Shown: one piece after another, positions 26,111 through 37,700 of the stretch
Layout of the letters: the number at the start of each line of letters is the position of its first letter
How positions within the stretch are numbered: the stretch's first letter is position 1
Assembly (NCBI GenBank): GCA_947447265.1
Contig: CANFKC010000031.1
Span: forward strand, 1 to 60,313
DNA from: Chitinophagaceae bacterium
GTDB taxonomy: Bacteria; Bacteroidota; Bacteroidia; Chitinophagales; Chitinophagaceae
Reading direction: 5' to 3'
Length of the DNA stretch: 60,313 nucleotides
Program-made: the position numbers and the translations under genes
The notes under the pieces: model-generated
What the model saw: the letters and a program-made list of their open reading frames with translations, nothing else
What the model was told of the DNA's origin: nothing
Databases searched by the model: none

Positions 26111-26118
26111 TATCTTTG
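26111..26118 (+). promoter_or_regulatory. -7 element of clpC
   Basis: TATCTTTG, 36 bases before the clpC ATG. No good -33 TTTG at the right spacing. Confidence 0.5.
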
Positions 26119-26154
26119 AAATCGTTAACTTTATAATTAAAACAGGACTTAAAC

Positions 26155-28695
26155 ATGGATTCTAATTTCTCGCCTAAAGTAAAGGAAATCATATCCTACA
26201 GTCGTGAAGAAGCCCTCAGACTGGGGAATGACTTTATAGGCACTGAACATTTGTTACTGGGTCTCATTCGTGAAGGAGATGGCATGGCGCTTCGGGTACT
26301 GCAAACGATGCAGGTTGACCTGTTTGAACTTCGCAAAGAGCTTGAAGTAGCTATAAAAGATAAAAACAACAAGCCTTTGGCCAATATCAATAGTCTGCCC
26401 TTAACCAAGCAGGCGGAAAAGGTAATAAGGATAACTGTACTTGAGGCAAAATCACTGAAAAGCCCGAGTGTGGAAACTGAACACCTGATGCTATCGATAC
26501 TGAAGAATAAGGAAAATGTTGCTACCCAGATACTACACCATTACGATGTAGATTATGAGCGCTTTAAGAGCGAACTGAGCATACTGCAGGGCAATGCACC
26601 ATCAGCTGATTACAGCGATCCGGGATCGGAAGACTTTGATGATGAAGAAGAGCGCCGCCAGTTTCAGCAGCAACGCAAGGCTCCGGCCGGTGCGGCAAAA
26701 TCTAAAACCCCGGTGCTTGATAATTTCGGCAGGGACATTACCAAATTCGCTGAATTAGGTAGCCTTGACCCGATTGTAGGCAGGGAAGAAGAGATAGAGC
26801 GCGTGTCGCAAATATTAAGCAGGCGTAAAAAGAATAACCCTATACTTATTGGTGAGCCAGGTGTTGGTAAAACCGCTATAGTTGAAGGTTTGGCACTACG
26901 TATTGTTCAGCGCAAAGTATCGCGTGTATTGTTTGATAAACGTGTAATAAGCCTTGACCTCGCAGCATTGGTAGCCGGTACAAAATACCGTGGCCAGTTT
27001 GAAGAGCGTATGAAGGCTATTATGAACGAGCTGGAAAAGAACCGTGACGTGATATTGTTCATTGATGAAATCCACACCATAGTAGGTGCGGGCGGCGCAT
27101 CTGGTTCGCTTGATGCTTCGAACATCTTTAAACCGGCACTGGCACGTGGCGACCTGCAATGCATTGGCGCATCAACACTGGATGAATACCGCCAGTACAT
27201 TGAAAAGGATGGTGCATTAGACCGTCGTTTCCAGAAGGTATTGATTGAACCACCAAGTGTGGAAGAAACCATTACCATACTTAACAACATCAAGTCTAAG
27301 TACGAAGATTTCCACAACGTTATTTACGATGCAGAAGCAATTGAAGCTTGTGTGAAGCTAAGTGACCGGTATATGACTGACCGCCTGCTGCCAGACAAAG
27401 CCATTGATGTAATGGATGAGTCGGGTGCACGTGTTCACTTGAAGAACATCAACGTTCCGGAGGCTATACTTGACCTGGAAAAGAAGATAGAAGACATAAA
27501 GCAGGAAAAGAATAAAGTGGTGAAGAGCCAGCGCTTTGAAGAAGCTGCGGCACTGCGCGACAGGGAAAAAAGGTTGGGCGAAGAGCTGGATAAAGCGAAG
27601 GCTGATTGGGAAGAGGAAGCTAAACACAAGAAATACCCTATTAACGAAGAGGCAATTGCTGAAGTGATACATATGATGACGGGTATACCTGTTATGCGTA
27701 TGGTAGAAGCTGAAAGCCAGAAGCTACGCCGTATGGATGAAGATCTGAAGGGTGTGGTTGTTGGCCAGGACGAAGCGATAGCGAAAATTGTAAAAGCCAT
27801 ACAGAGAAACCGCGTAGGTCTGAAAGATCCACGTAAACCAATTGGTTCCTTCATTTTTCTGGGCCCTACCGGTGTAGGTAAAACAGAATTGGCGCGCGCC
27901 CTTGCACGCTATATGTTTGACAGTGATGATGCGCTGATTCGTGTTGACATGAGTGAGTACATGGAAAAGTTCTCGCTCAGCAGGTTGATAGGTGCGCCTC
28001 CGGGATATGTGGGTTATGAAGAAGGTGGCCAGCTTACAGAAAAGATCCGTCGCAAGCCTTACTCAGTAGTGCTTTTAGATGAGATTGAAAAAGCGCACCC
28101 GGATATATTCAACATACTGTTGCAGGTATTGGATGATGGTCAGTTAACTGATGGTTTAGGCCGCAAGGTTGACTTTAAGAATACATTGATCATCATGACA
28201 TCGAACATCGGTGTTCGCCAGTTGAAAGATTTTGGTGCAGGCGTTGGTTTTGCTACAAATGCTAAGGTGAGTGTTGCAGAAGAAAGTAATAAAGGTGTAA
28301 TTGAAAAGGCGCTGAAGCGTACCTTCTCGCCTGAATTCCTCAACCGTATTGATGATGTTATCATCTTCAATTCATTGGAAGAAAGCCATATTGGCCAGAT
28401 CATCGAGATCATTATGAAGGATGTAATGAAGCGCCTGAATACATTAGGCTTTACCATGACGCTTTCAGAGGGTGCGAAGAAGTTTATTGCCGAAAAGGGT
28501 TATGACCAGCAATTTGGTGCAAGGCCGCTGCACAGGGCGATACAGAAATACCTGGAAGATCCGCTGGCAGAAGAAATACTGAACCACCGCATAAAATCGG
28601 GCGACAGTGTAACAGCCGACTACAGCGAAGAAGAAAAGAAAATAGTTTTCGTTTACGACCCTACCAATAAAAAAGAAGAAGTAAAAGAGTCGTAA
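26155..28695 (+). CDS. clpC: ATP-dependent Clp protease ATPase subunit ClpC
   Basis: The 846-residue protein has the full ClpC layout: Clp N-domain repeats (about 1-145), AAA+ module 1 ([15 protein letters not shown] near 233), a UVR-like middle segment ([15 protein letters not shown] near 460), AAA+ module 2 ([15 protein letters not shown] near 569) and the ClpP-type C-terminal domain with [20 protein letters not shown]. It unfolds proteins for ClpP, not in the window. Start [13 protein letters not shown] is standard. Confidence 0.97.
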   Translation: MDSNFSPKVKEIISYSREEALRLGNDFIGTEHLLLGLIREGDGMALRVLQTMQVDLFELRKELEVAIKDKNNKPLANINSLPLTKQAEKVIRITVLEAKSLKSPSVETEHLMLSILKNKENVATQILHHYDVDYERFKSELSILQGNAPSADYSDPGSEDFDDEEERRQFQQQRKAPAGAAKSKTPVLDNFGRDITKFAELGSLDPIVGREEEIERVSQILSRRKKNNPILIGEPGVGKTAIVEGLALRIVQRKVSRVLFDKRVISLDLAALVAGTKYRGQFEERMKAIMNELEKNRDVILFIDEIHTIVGAGGASGSLDASNIFKPALARGDLQCIGASTLDEYRQYIEKDGALDRRFQKVLIEPPSVEETITILNNIKSKYEDFHNVIYDAEAIEACVKLSDRYMTDRLLPDKAIDVMDESGARVHLKNINVPEAILDLEKKIEDIKQEKNKVVKSQRFEEAAALRDREKRLGEELDKAKADWEEEAKHKKYPINEEAIAEVIHMMTGIPVMRMVEAESQKLRRMDEDLKGVVVGQDEAIAKIVKAIQRNRVGLKDPRKPIGSFIFLGPTGVGKTELARALARYMFDSDDALIRVDMSEYMEKFSLSRLIGAPPGYVGYEEGGQLTEKIRRKPYSVVLLDEIEKAHPDIFNILLQVLDDGQLTDGLGRKVDFKNTLIIMTSNIGVRQLKDFGAGVGFATNAKVSVAEESNKGVIEKALKRTFSPEFLNRIDDVIIFNSLEESHIGQIIEIIMKDVMKRLNTLGFTMTLSEGAKKFIAEKGYDQQFGARPLHRAIQKYLEDPLAEEILNHRIKSGDSVTADYSEEEKKIVFVYDPTNKKEEVKES

Positions 28696-28717
28696 TAGCA
28701 AGAGATAAAGCAATAAA

Positions 28718-28754
28718 TTAAGGGCTGCATGTTAACATGCAGCCCTTAATTTTT
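28718..28754. terminator. Bidirectional terminator after clpC
   Basis: A perfect palindrome at 28718-28749 with arms TTAAGGGCTGCATGTT and its complement, then a T-run on the plus strand and A/T on the other. It serves clpC and the small lipoprotein gene that converges on it. Confidence 0.9.
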
Positions 28755-28793
28755 ATAGCTATTTAGAAAAAGAGTTACAAAACCCTTTGTTGA

Positions 28794-29012
28794 TCAATGG
28801 AAACGGCCCCTTCTTGGGTGCGGACGCATGCCATAGCGGTGTTTACTCCAGTAACGTGCGTGCCTGTCCCAGCGGCGTGGTGCACCCCAGTGGTGATGCG
28901 ACTTGTTAGGAGGCAAAACAAAAGCCCTGTGTGGCCTTGCGGGAGTAGTGACCCTGCAGCTGCAGAAAGCCAGGAAAATAACAGTAATAACGAGTATGAG
29001 CAGGTGTTTCAT
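28794..29012 (-). CDS. Small basic His/Arg-rich lipoprotein
   Basis: The 72-residue product starts with a lipoprotein-type signal (MKHLLILVITVIFLAFCSC, Cys17/19). The mature part is extremely rich in Arg, His, Pro and Trp (SHHHWGAPRRWDRHARYWSK and GMRPHPRRGRF). Composition suggests binding to acidic polymers or metals at the envelope, but I know no function. The frame on the opposite strand is a shadow, without signal peptide or normal composition. Confidence 0.6.
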   Translation of the reverse strand: MKHLLILVITVIFLAFCSCRVTTPARPHRAFVLPPNKSHHHWGAPRRWDRHARYWSKHRYGMRPHPRRGRFH

Positions 29013-29175
29013 TAAGTTCCGTGTGTTATAAATTAGCGTTATGTTGTCCTTTGGAGCGGCGATAAAATAAGATCCTCCATTTTGTCATTGCCCCTTAGCC
29101 ACAAATATACCATATAAACGGTTAAATTTTCAAATAGGTGTCGATGATAAATTACTGGCTTGTTTTCAATCTCCT

Positions 29176-29183
29176 TAACTTTG
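29176..29183 (+). promoter_or_regulatory. -7 element of split metH
   Basis: TAACTTTG followed by CGAACT and ATG (29190): very short leader. Confidence 0.55.
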
Positions 29184-29189
29184 CGAACT

Positions 29190-30227
29190 ATGAATACTTC
29201 CACCGAGGCAACACTCCGCAAACTGCTTAACGAGCGAATACTGATAATTGATGGCGCAATGGGTACCATGGTGCAGCGTTATAAGTTGCAGGAGCCTGAT
29301 TACAGAGGGGAGCGGTTTAAGGACTGGCACACAGATGTAAAGGGAAATAACGACCTTTTGTGCCTTACCCGGCCCGATATTGTTAAAGCGATTCATAAAG
29401 AATATTTACAGGCTGGAGCCAACATAATAGAAACCAATACGTTTAACGCTCAGGTAATTTCTTTGGCCGACTACGATATGCAGCCATTAGCGTACGAAAT
29501 TAATGTAGCAGCAGCTCAACTGGCCCGGGAAGCTATAGCAGAATATAAGAACGAAAGTGGTAATGCCAATGCGGACTGTTTTGTTGCAGGCGCGATAGGC
29601 CCAATGAACAAGACCCTTTCATTATCACCTGATGTAAATAATCCCGGTTATCGTTCGGTTACATTCGATGAAGTAGCTGATGCTTATTACGAGCAGATTA
29701 AAGGGCTGGTTGATGGTGGCTGTGATATTTTGCTGATTGAAACTATTTTCGATACCCTTAATGCAAAAGCAGCTATCTATGCTATAAATAAATATTTTAA
29801 AGATACTAAAACAAAAATGCCCGTAATGATATCGGGCACCATAACTGACGCATCAGGCAGGACGCTGAGCGGACAGACACTGGAAGCGTTTTATATTTCG
29901 GTGAAGCATATTCACCCGATAAGCATAGGCTTAAATTGTGCATTGGGTGCGAGCCAGATGCGACCGCATGTGGAAGAACTTTCAGAAATAGCCGGCTGTT
30001 TTGTAAGCGCATATCCGAATGCTGGTCTGCCAAATGCGATGGGCGAATACGATGAAAGTCCGGAGGAAACGGCGGCAATAATTGGCGAATGGGCCGAAGA
30101 AGGTTGGGTTAATATGGTTGGTGGTTGCTGTGGCACTACGCCAGCGCATATTGCGGCCATAGCCAATGCAATGAAAAATAAATCGCCGAGGCATTTGCCG
30201 GAAATAGCTGCAACTTATGCGGGTTAA
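29190..30227 (+). CDS. metH: Homocysteine S-methyltransferase half of methionine synthase
   Basis: The 345-residue protein corresponds to the N-terminal Hcy-binding domain of cobalamin-dependent Met[21 protein letters not shown] (about 17-36), [27 protein letters not shown] and the zinc-binding Cys residues in GLNCALGA (about 248) and [15 protein letters not shown] (about 311). In Bacteroidota MetH is often split and this half is a separate gene followed by the folate/B12/activation half. The other half is not downstream here; a 400-bp gap and a large T9SS gene follow. ATG 29190 is preferred to a TTG at 29160 upstream of the promoter element. Confidence 0.9.
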   Translation: MNTSTEATLRKLLNERILIIDGAMGTMVQRYKLQEPDYRGERFKDWHTDVKGNNDLLCLTRPDIVKAIHKEYLQAGANIIETNTFNAQVISLADYDMQPLAYEINVAAAQLAREAIAEYKNESGNANADCFVAGAIGPMNKTLSLSPDVNNPGYRSVTFDEVADAYYEQIKGLVDGGCDILLIETIFDTLNAKAAIYAINKYFKDTKTKMPVMISGTITDASGRTLSGQTLEAFYISVKHIHPISIGLNCALGASQMRPHVEELSEIAGCFVSAYPNAGLPNAMGEYDESPEETAAIIGEWAEEGWVNMVGGCCGTTPAHIAAIANAMKNKSPRHLPEIAATYAG

Positions 30228-30628
30228 ACCTGCTGGGTGTATTTATTCTATAATATCAGTTCAGACTGATTGCAACACCTTCAGGAGTATCTCAAAATAA
30301 ATTTATTATACTGCAATATAACCTGTTTTAGACACGGGGATGAGCTTATTGCGTTCAAAAACCATCCAATCTCGCAATATTTTGTATCGTTTTAGTAAAA
30401 AACACCACATAATTTTCTATAAAGCATAGATTATTGTCGGTGTTTTGTTATTTTTATCGCCCTAAAGCCAACTTTTTTTAAAAATCGTATGTCTTTATGT
30501 ACAGTAAACCCACACTTTGCCCGGAAACTGCTGTTTATTTATCAACACAGTTTTCACAAATGGACCACTTAGTGAAAAATAGGCTCATAATCAATGAGTT
30601 AACTTTTTGAGTAAGAAACAGCTTAAAT
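30228..30628. other. Intergenic region, no gene seen
   Basis: A/T-rich with several T-runs. TAACTTTT near 30599 is a plausible -7 element for the first T9SS gene. Confidence 0.5.
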
Positions 30629-33600
30629 ATGAAACAACGGCTACAATTATTAAGTATTTTATTTCTTGGAGTTTTGATTCTGGGTGGCAGCAGGGCTTCG
30701 GCACAGCTGGTAGGTGACTGTGTGTTCCTGAAAGGAAAATACGTTGAAATTGGCGTTGCGCCGAACGGTGGTTATGGCAGCACCCTTGCAGCACCATCCG
30801 GATTCCATCCGAGTGCCCCAACTTTTGGGTTCTGGGATCCGGGTTCAGGTACTACCGTCACCACCAATCAGCATCTTGGTTTCGTTGCTGACTATGGTCG
30901 TGATGGCTGGACAACCGGTACACCGGGATATTTTGGCGATTATTACCTTCCAGGTACTCCACAGGAGGGCTGGGCTATTCAGATAGCAGGTGCAGAATCA
31001 GACGCATATATTCCTATTTACCAGACTGCAGGAACTTCAGGCTATTTCCCTGCCGGTTCCATGACAGGTACCAGCACCGGCTACTCAAATTCAGGTGGTG
31101 TAAGCAAGGCAGTTTGGAGAGGTAATAAAAGCGGTCTTGTTATCAGGCAAACTACGACTCTTGATACCAATAAATTATACTTTACCGTAAATGTTGTGTT
31201 GATTAACACCACGGCTACCACACTTAACAACATATATTATATCAGGACCGTGGATCCTGATAATGACCAAACTAACTCAGGTTCTTACAATACGTGGATG
31301 ACAATTGATTATCAATTGCCTAATCCAGGTAATAAAGTGCTTGTATCTACCACAGGCGTAACTTATACTAATGCTTATCTCGGTTTGGGAACTAAGGATT
31401 GCAGGGCAAAATGCATGTTCTTCCAGGTCGGTGGCGGGTTGAGTCCCAGCTATCCGCTTGACCAGATGTGGGCAGAATCAACACCATATACTTATACACT
31501 TGGTGCAACGAGGAATGATGACGTTGGTATAGCCCTTGATTTTAACATTGGCAACCTTGCTCCCGGCGATAGTACTTCCCTTACATATGCTTACATTCTG
31601 AATGCAGCCTATATTGATAGTGCGTTAAATGCAACGCAACCTGTTTTTCAACTTAACGGTGCGCCGGTTCTTTCAGGTACTACCATTAACTTATGTACTT
31701 ATGGTAGCGCAACTGCAGATTTCAGTATTGACAATGGTGGTTTCTACCATTGGGACTGGAATCCAACTACAGGCGTACCTAACCCTACAAGCAGCACCAA
31801 TAGTATTCCGGTTGCGCCAATTGTTGACGTAACTTATACTGTTACCGGTGTAAATGCTTCTGGCAATTGCGATACGGTACAATATTTTATACGCCTTAAA
31901 AAAGATACGTTCTCTATCCATCTTGCAAACCCTGATACTGTAATCTGTTATGGTGATTCGGTACAGGCAAGGTTAACCGGCCCGCCATTGATCACTTATC
32001 GATGGAGGCCGGCAGCTGGTGTTTCAGATACTACAATCATGAACCCTAAATTCTCTCCGAACGTAACAACTACCTATCGGTGTTATGCGTTTGCAGATAC
32101 TACCTGCGATACTGTAACGCAGAATTTCACGATAACCATAAACAGACCTAAAATTGATAGTATAACGTTCACCAACCCGACAGTCTGTGGCTATCTGGAT
32201 GGAACCTTCACCCTGCATGGGCTGGAGACCGGCTACCTCGATACTTTGCATTACAGCTTTAATGGTACACCGCAACCACCGCTACCGGTAGGGGTGTCGT
32301 CAGCGCATACTATTATTAAAACGGGCCTCGGCGCGGGTGTATATAGCAATATATGGGTGAAAGTGGGTCCATGCCCTACTAACACTGTTGGACCGATCAC
32401 ATTGACCGATCCGGCACCGCCAACAGTATCTGTTGATTCTCATTATGTAAAAACATGCGTTGGCTTGTCAACTTTGATGAATGCATATGTAACACCTACT
32501 GGTATTGCTATGAACTATACCTGGACTCCGCCGACAGACCTCAGTACTTCTACAGCGGCAAGTACTATCGTTACGCCTTCAGTAGCTGGAGATGTTACTT
32601 ATACTATTACCGTTAACCCTGGAACAAACCCATCATGTAACAGTTCTGATACTATACATGTGCATACACTTGCTCCATTTGTACTGAATAACAACGATAC
32701 TACTATATGCCTTACCAGGAGTGTACAGGCGAGGGTTACCGGTTCTAACGAATACGTTTACCAGTGGACGCCGGCAACCGGAGTATCTAATCCAAACATA
32801 AAAAATCCATTAATTACACCTCCGCTTTCTCAGGAATATATAGTTAAGGCTTCTTACGCTAATTGTCCTGACCAGCTGGACAGCTTCCATATTCAAGTAG
32901 ATACTCCAGCTATAGCCAGAGCCGTAATTGACACGATATGTTTGGGTATGAGCGAAAGCTTTGACTTTACCGTTCCGGGTACTGCTGGTACATCAGCATA
33001 TACTTACACCTGGACCACTGCGGTTATGTCAGACCTTAGCAGTTCAACCGTTCCGAACCCAACAATAACACCTGCCACGGTAGGTACAAATTTCTATGCA
33101 CTGGATATTCACCCTACGGCCCTCAACTGTGCGGTTACCAGCAGTGTTACACTCTATGTTATTGATACTAACATTAGCATACGCCCATCGCCAGATACTT
33201 CAATTTGTTTAGGTAAGGTGGTACAGGTAGTTGGTAATGGTGATCCACTGTTTAGTTATCAGTGGTTGCCTACAGCAGGTATCGCGATTTCAAATGTGTT
33301 GAATGCATTGATAGCGCCTGACACATCAGCCCGCTATGTAGTGAGTGCAAACTATGGTCACTGCCCTACTATTTACAGGTCGTTCCAACTGAACGTAGAA
33401 CCAAATCCTGTTGTATATGCAGGTGGAAACAGGTTGTTGTGCTCTTTCGACACACTGCGTGTTACCGCTAACGTAATACCAACATGGTATACCGGATATA
33501 GCTATACCTGGACTCCGGCTGCGGACCTGGATAACACAACAACAGGAACCGTTATCTATTCCGGAGCAACATCGACCGACCTATATGTAACTGTTACAAC

Positions 33601-34402
33601 ACCTTCAGGCTGTACTTCTAAAGACTCAGTTCATGTCACTGTATTCCCTGGTAATTTCGCAACCATTACACCAGATCATTACAGCTTCTGTCCGCATGAT
33701 GCTACAACTCCATCGGTAGCTATTTCGGGCGGTGGTGCAGGTTCTACTTATCGCTGGTATCCTGCGCGTTATCTGGATGACAGCACCAGCAGTGCACCGG
33801 TGATTACACCAGTATCTACACAAACGTATACTGTTATTGTAACTACTGCTAATGGTTGTAAAGACACGCTGAACTACTATGCAACTGTGTTCCCTGCCGC
33901 GCTTATTTCAATTCCAGATTCAGTTACACTGTATCCTGGTGAAAGCTATCAGATTGATCCGCTTACGAACTGTAATAGCTTTAAGTGGTTCCCGCCAGCA
34001 GGACTGAATGCGGATAATGTTTCTAACCCGATAGCAACGCCTGATATAAGCACCAGGTATATTGTTCACGGTACAACTTCAGACGGATGTATTGCAGTTG
34101 ATTCAATCGATATTAATGTTGAAGCAAGTTCTTTAATAGTATTGCCGAATGCATTTACTCCGGGTACTGGTGCTAACAATGAGTTTAAAATCATTACCAA
34201 GGGTATGACAACACTTAACTTCTTCAGGGTATTTAACCGTTGGGGTAATCTGTTGTTTGAAACTACTAACCTGAGCAAAGGATGGGATGGAACCTTCAAT
34301 GGTGCACCTCAGCCATTGGGAGTTTATGTGTACCAGATAGAAGCAGTTGGCGCGAATGGAATGTTGTTCCATAAACAAGGTAACGTTACCCTATTAAGAT
34401 AA
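30629..34402 (+). CDS. Giant T9SS surface protein 1 (shared N-module, Ig-like repeats, CHU_C)
   Basis: The 1257-residue secreted protein has a signal peptide (1-25, ending RASA-Q). Residues about 26-340 form a module shared with the next two genes (DYGRDGWTTGTPGYFGDYYL near 95-114, TVDPDNDQTNSGSYNTWM near 205, LGTKDCRAKCMFF near 250). Then come about eight Ig-like repeats with a recurring C-x-G-x-S/x...Y-x-W-x-P-x-T-G-V pattern. The C-terminus, LPNAFTPGTGANNEF...FNRWGNLLFETT...GWDGTFNG...GVYVYQIEA, is the CHU_C gliding-motility/T9SS type-B sorting signal. The protein should cross the outer membrane by T9SS and stay on or near the cell surface, probably as an adhesin. Unlike copies 2 and 3, its N-module lacks the SSSSxxLA cysteine segment. 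Confidence 0.88.
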   Translation: MKQRLQLLSILFLGVLILGGSRASAQLVGDCVFLKGKYVEIGVAPNGGYGSTLAAPSGFHPSAPTFGFWDPGSGTTVTTNQHLGFVADYGRDGWTTGTPGYFGDYYLPGTPQEGWAIQIAGAESDAYIPIYQTAGTSGYFPAGSMTGTSTGYSNSGGVSKAVWRGNKSGLVIRQTTTLDTNKLYFTVNVVLINTTATTLNNIYYIRTVDPDNDQTNSGSYNTWMTIDYQLPNPGNKVLVSTTGVTYTNAYLGLGTKDCRAKCMFFQVGGGLSPSYPLDQMWAESTPYTYTLGATRNDDVGIALDFNIGNLAPGDSTSLTYAYILNAAYIDSALNATQPVFQLNGAPVLSGTTINLCTYGSATADFSIDNGGFYHWDWNPTTGVPNPTSSTNSIPVAPIVDVTYTVTGVNASGNCDTVQYFIRLKKDTFSIHLANPDTVICYGDSVQARLTGPPLITYRWRPAAGVSDTTIMNPKFSPNVTTTYRCYAFADTTCDTVTQNFTITINRPKIDSITFTNPTVCGYLDGTFTLHGLETGYLDTLHYSFNGTPQPPLPVGVSSAHTIIKTGLGAGVYSNIWVKVGPCPTNTVGPITLTDPAPPTVSVDSHYVKTCVGLSTLMNAYVTPTGIAMNYTWTPPTDLSTSTAASTIVTPSVAGDVTYTITVNPGTNPSCNSSDTIHVHTLAPFVLNNNDTTICLTRSVQARVTGSNEYVYQWTPATGVSNPNIKNPLITPPLSQEYIVKASYANCPDQLDSFHIQVDTPAIARAVIDTICLGMSESFDFTVPGTAGTSAYTYTWTTAVMSDLSSSTVPNPTITPATVGTNFYALDIHPTALNCAVTSSVTLYVIDTNISIRPSPDTSICLGKVVQVVGNGDPLFSYQWLPTAGIAISNVLNALIAPDTSARYVVSANYGHCPTIYRSFQLNVEPNPVVYAGGNRLLCSFDTLRVTANVIPTWYTGYSYTWTPAADLDNTTTGTVIYSGATSTDLYVTVTTPSGCTSKDSVHVTVFPGNFATITPDHYSFCPHDATTPSVAISGGGAGSTYRWYPARYLDDSTSSAPVITPVSTQTYTVIVTTANGCKDTLNYYATVFPAALISIPDSVTLYPGESYQIDPLTNCNSFKWFPPAGLNADNVSNPIATPDISTRYIVHGTTSDGCIAVDSIDINVEASSLIVLPNAFTPGTGANNEFKIITKGMTTLNFFRVFNRWGNLLFETTNLSKGWDGTFNGAPQPLGVYVYQIEAVGANGMLFHKQGNVTLLR

Positions 34403-34798
34403 GAAATTTTGACAAGTTGCATACTCAATATGCAACTTGTCAACACTGATAAAAATTGAAAGTATTTAAAAAGTAAGGCTTACAGAATAGATCCTATCAA
34501 CCTCTTTTGTTCTTTTCTGAAATACCGGTTGCTGCCAGTGGCACTTTAGCGAAGCTAAAATGCCGGCAAAGTCCGATATGAAGAACATGCAAACCAAAGT
34601 ATCAGGATTTATTGTGTAAGCTTTACTAATATGTTAGATTTTAGTGCCACTTTAAATATTTTTGCAACTAATAGTTAAAAGAACAAATATTTATTTCAGC
34701 ACTTTTTAAAAAAATAGGGTTTTTCGCCTTGTTTTTAAGGTTTATTTGAAATGAATATGTACATTAGTATTTCTTAATCCCGGAATAATTAAAAGATT
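34403..34798. other. Intergenic region with palindrome
   Basis: Holds the hairpin at 34409-34443 and a weak stem (TTTAGC-GAA-GCTAAA, near 34545). No gene seen. Confidence 0.6.
34409..34443. terminator. Hairpin after T9SS gene 1
   Basis: TTGACAAGTTGCATA and its exact complement, loop CTCAA. Position suggests terminator or mRNA-stabilising stem; starts with the same TTGACAA as 2818-2849. Confidence 0.7.
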
Positions 34799-37700
34799 AT
34801 GAATAAACGTTTAGGTTTTCTGTTTCTGGCAGCGTTGATTTCAATAGGTAATATTGTTAAGGCACAAATTGTTGGTACGAATTGTTTCGTTCAAGGGCTG
34901 TACCTTGAAACGGGAATTCAGAGGAATGGTTCTCTGGGTGCACCAAGCTCGCCGTCAACATATCACCCTCACAGTAGTGCTTCTATGTGCAGTTCTTCAT
35001 CAAGGGTTTTGGCATCAGTTTACGACTGGGGTCACGATGGATGGACTACAGGTACACCAGCCTACATGGGTGATTATACGCTACCAGGCAGCCCTTGGGA
35101 AGAGTGGGATATTGAGGTCGCGGGTACCAGGGGTACAGGCAACAGTAATACCTGTGGTTTTTCCGGCGCAGGTGGCTTAACAGGAGGTTTTACAAGTTGG
35201 GTAAGTACCGGCACAGGCCAGTTGGGTAATTGGGCCGGTTCATTTATGTCCGGCGGTTTAGCACTTACCAAAGAACACCGTATTGATACACTCGGTTCTG
35301 CCCTGGTAGTAACTGTGAAATTTACTAATACTACAGCTACTCCAATGAATGACGTGTACTATATGAGAACATGCGATCCGGATAATAACCAGTCATGGAG
35401 CGGTGGTTCATTCACTACACGTAATGTTCTTGCTTACCAGAATGACTATTACCATAGAGTAATGGTTACTGCTATTTCTACCGGTTCAGCTTCCGCAACT
35501 GGTACGCCTCCAACTGAATACAGTCTTGGTACAAAAGATTGTCGTGCAAGAGCTGTAATCTATAATAGCTGGCCTATGTCTTCAGGTTGTCGCCTTGCCA
35601 ACGTTTGGGCAATGTCTGCTTCTTGCTTAGGTACTTCCTACTATTCTGCGGGTACACAGGTAACTGGTGACATCGCTATCGGCCTTGTATTCAATGTTGG
35701 TAGCATCCCTCCGGGCGATAGCGCGTTTATATCTTATGCTTACATTTATAATTATAACACGGGTATTGATAGTGCATTCCCAGAGCCTCAGCTGAATGTT
35801 GGCGGCTCAGTAATAGATTCATTGGATACTATTGTTCTTTGTTCCGGTGGTTCTTCAACTATTAATCTTGACGTATTACATGGATCTGATAAATCATGGA
35901 CCTACAGTGATTGGGATTGGGCACCAGCTACAGGCCTTTCTTCTGTTACAGGCCTTTCCAGCATTTTAGATGCTTCTGCACTTACAGGTACTACAACATT
36001 TACTATTACCGGTACTAACCCGAGAATGGGCACCTGCGTTTCAAAAACATTCCTGGTTACTGTTATTCCAGTTTCCACTACACCGCCTACAACGGTTGAT
36101 GCTTCATTTTGCCGAGGCTTAACGTCTCCTCCTTCGCTGGCTACATTTGTAACTACAGCAAGTGGTACTTTACTCTGGTATACAGCCGCAACGGGTGGAA
36201 CCGGTAGCACTACACCGCCTACCATAATTACTTCTACTGTGGGTTCCACAACCTATTATGTTTCACAAACGAGTCCAGGCACAGGTTGCGAGAGTGCAAG
36301 AATACCGATAACTATAACTATATTACCTCCTCCGGTGGTTACTTTAAGCAATAACGGACCGCTCTGCCCAGGTGATGCATTAATCGTTACCGCATCTGAT
36401 ACACTTACTACTACATCAATCACATACGCATGGAGTGGCCCTGGTGGTTATACATCAACCAGCGGTAGCGTTTTCAGAAATCCTTGCGTCTATGCTGACT
36501 CAGGCGTGTACTCTGTTGTACTTACATATAGTGGTGGTTGCACTACTGACCCTGCTACTACAGTAGTTGTTGTCCATGCAACACCAGGCTCACCAACATT
36601 TACAAATCCTACTTATTGCCAGTATGTAACGCCTTCGCCATTATCGGCTACAGGCACTGCAATATTATGGTATACTACTCCAGTAGGCGGAACCGGGTCA
36701 ACTACCCCACCGCTGCCTTCAACTGCAAGCCCAGGTACATTCACCTACTATGTAACACAAACAGTGAATGGTTGTGAAAGTGCAAGGTATCCTGTTGTTG
36801 TAACTGTTAACCCTAAACCATCACCACCATTGGTTTCTAATGTTCCTGGTGAGTATTGCCCTAATGAGCCATTTGGTACATTCAGCATTGGTGCAGGTAC
36901 AGGTACAGTAAAATGGTATAGCGCAATGACAGGTGGCACCGGTTCAACAACTGCCCCTACCATGAGTACTGCTAACCCCGGAACTTATTATACTTATGCA
37001 AGCCAGACCGTATTAGGTTGCGAAAGTGACAGGACACCAGTGCCTATAATTGTAGATGACAGCGTAAAAGCACACTTCATTGCTACATTGCATCGTGGTT
37101 GCACAGAAGATACTGTTATCTTCAATAACTCATCTTATGGTGCAAGCAGCTATATGTGGGATTTCGGTGATGGCATTTCATCTTCAGCGCCTAATCCGTC
37201 ACACATTTACCCTACCCAAGGCATCTATATCGTTAGGTTATATGCTCACAGCCTTCATTGCGTTGACAGCCTTATTACAACTATCGATACAAGGCATCCG
37301 CTTGCTGCAGGCTTTACAATAGCACCTGCAATAGTTTGCCAGGGTTCTCCGGTAACATTTACTGACATCACCACTGCTACTTCGCCAACATATTCATGGT
37401 TGTTTGATGACGGTACTTCAAGTACTGCTGTTAGCCCTTCACACATCTATACCAACACTGGTACTTACCACGTAAGGCAGGTTGTTAAAGATATCGTACC
37501 ATGTTATGATACTGCTTACGGCACCGTTACCGTTGATTCGCTTAGCCCGATATCAGTAACACTGAGTGACAGTGTATTTTGCTTAGGTAGTTACATTACA
37601 CTTACTGCATACTATTCAAGTCTTGGCCATACGCACCTGACATGGGATTATGGTAATGGTGATTCATTACTGGATACCAATCCTGCAGTATACAATTACC

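Noticed and set aside
28797-29015. 72-codon plus-strand frame opposite the small lipoprotein
   Set aside because: No signal peptide or sensible composition; the minus frame has both.
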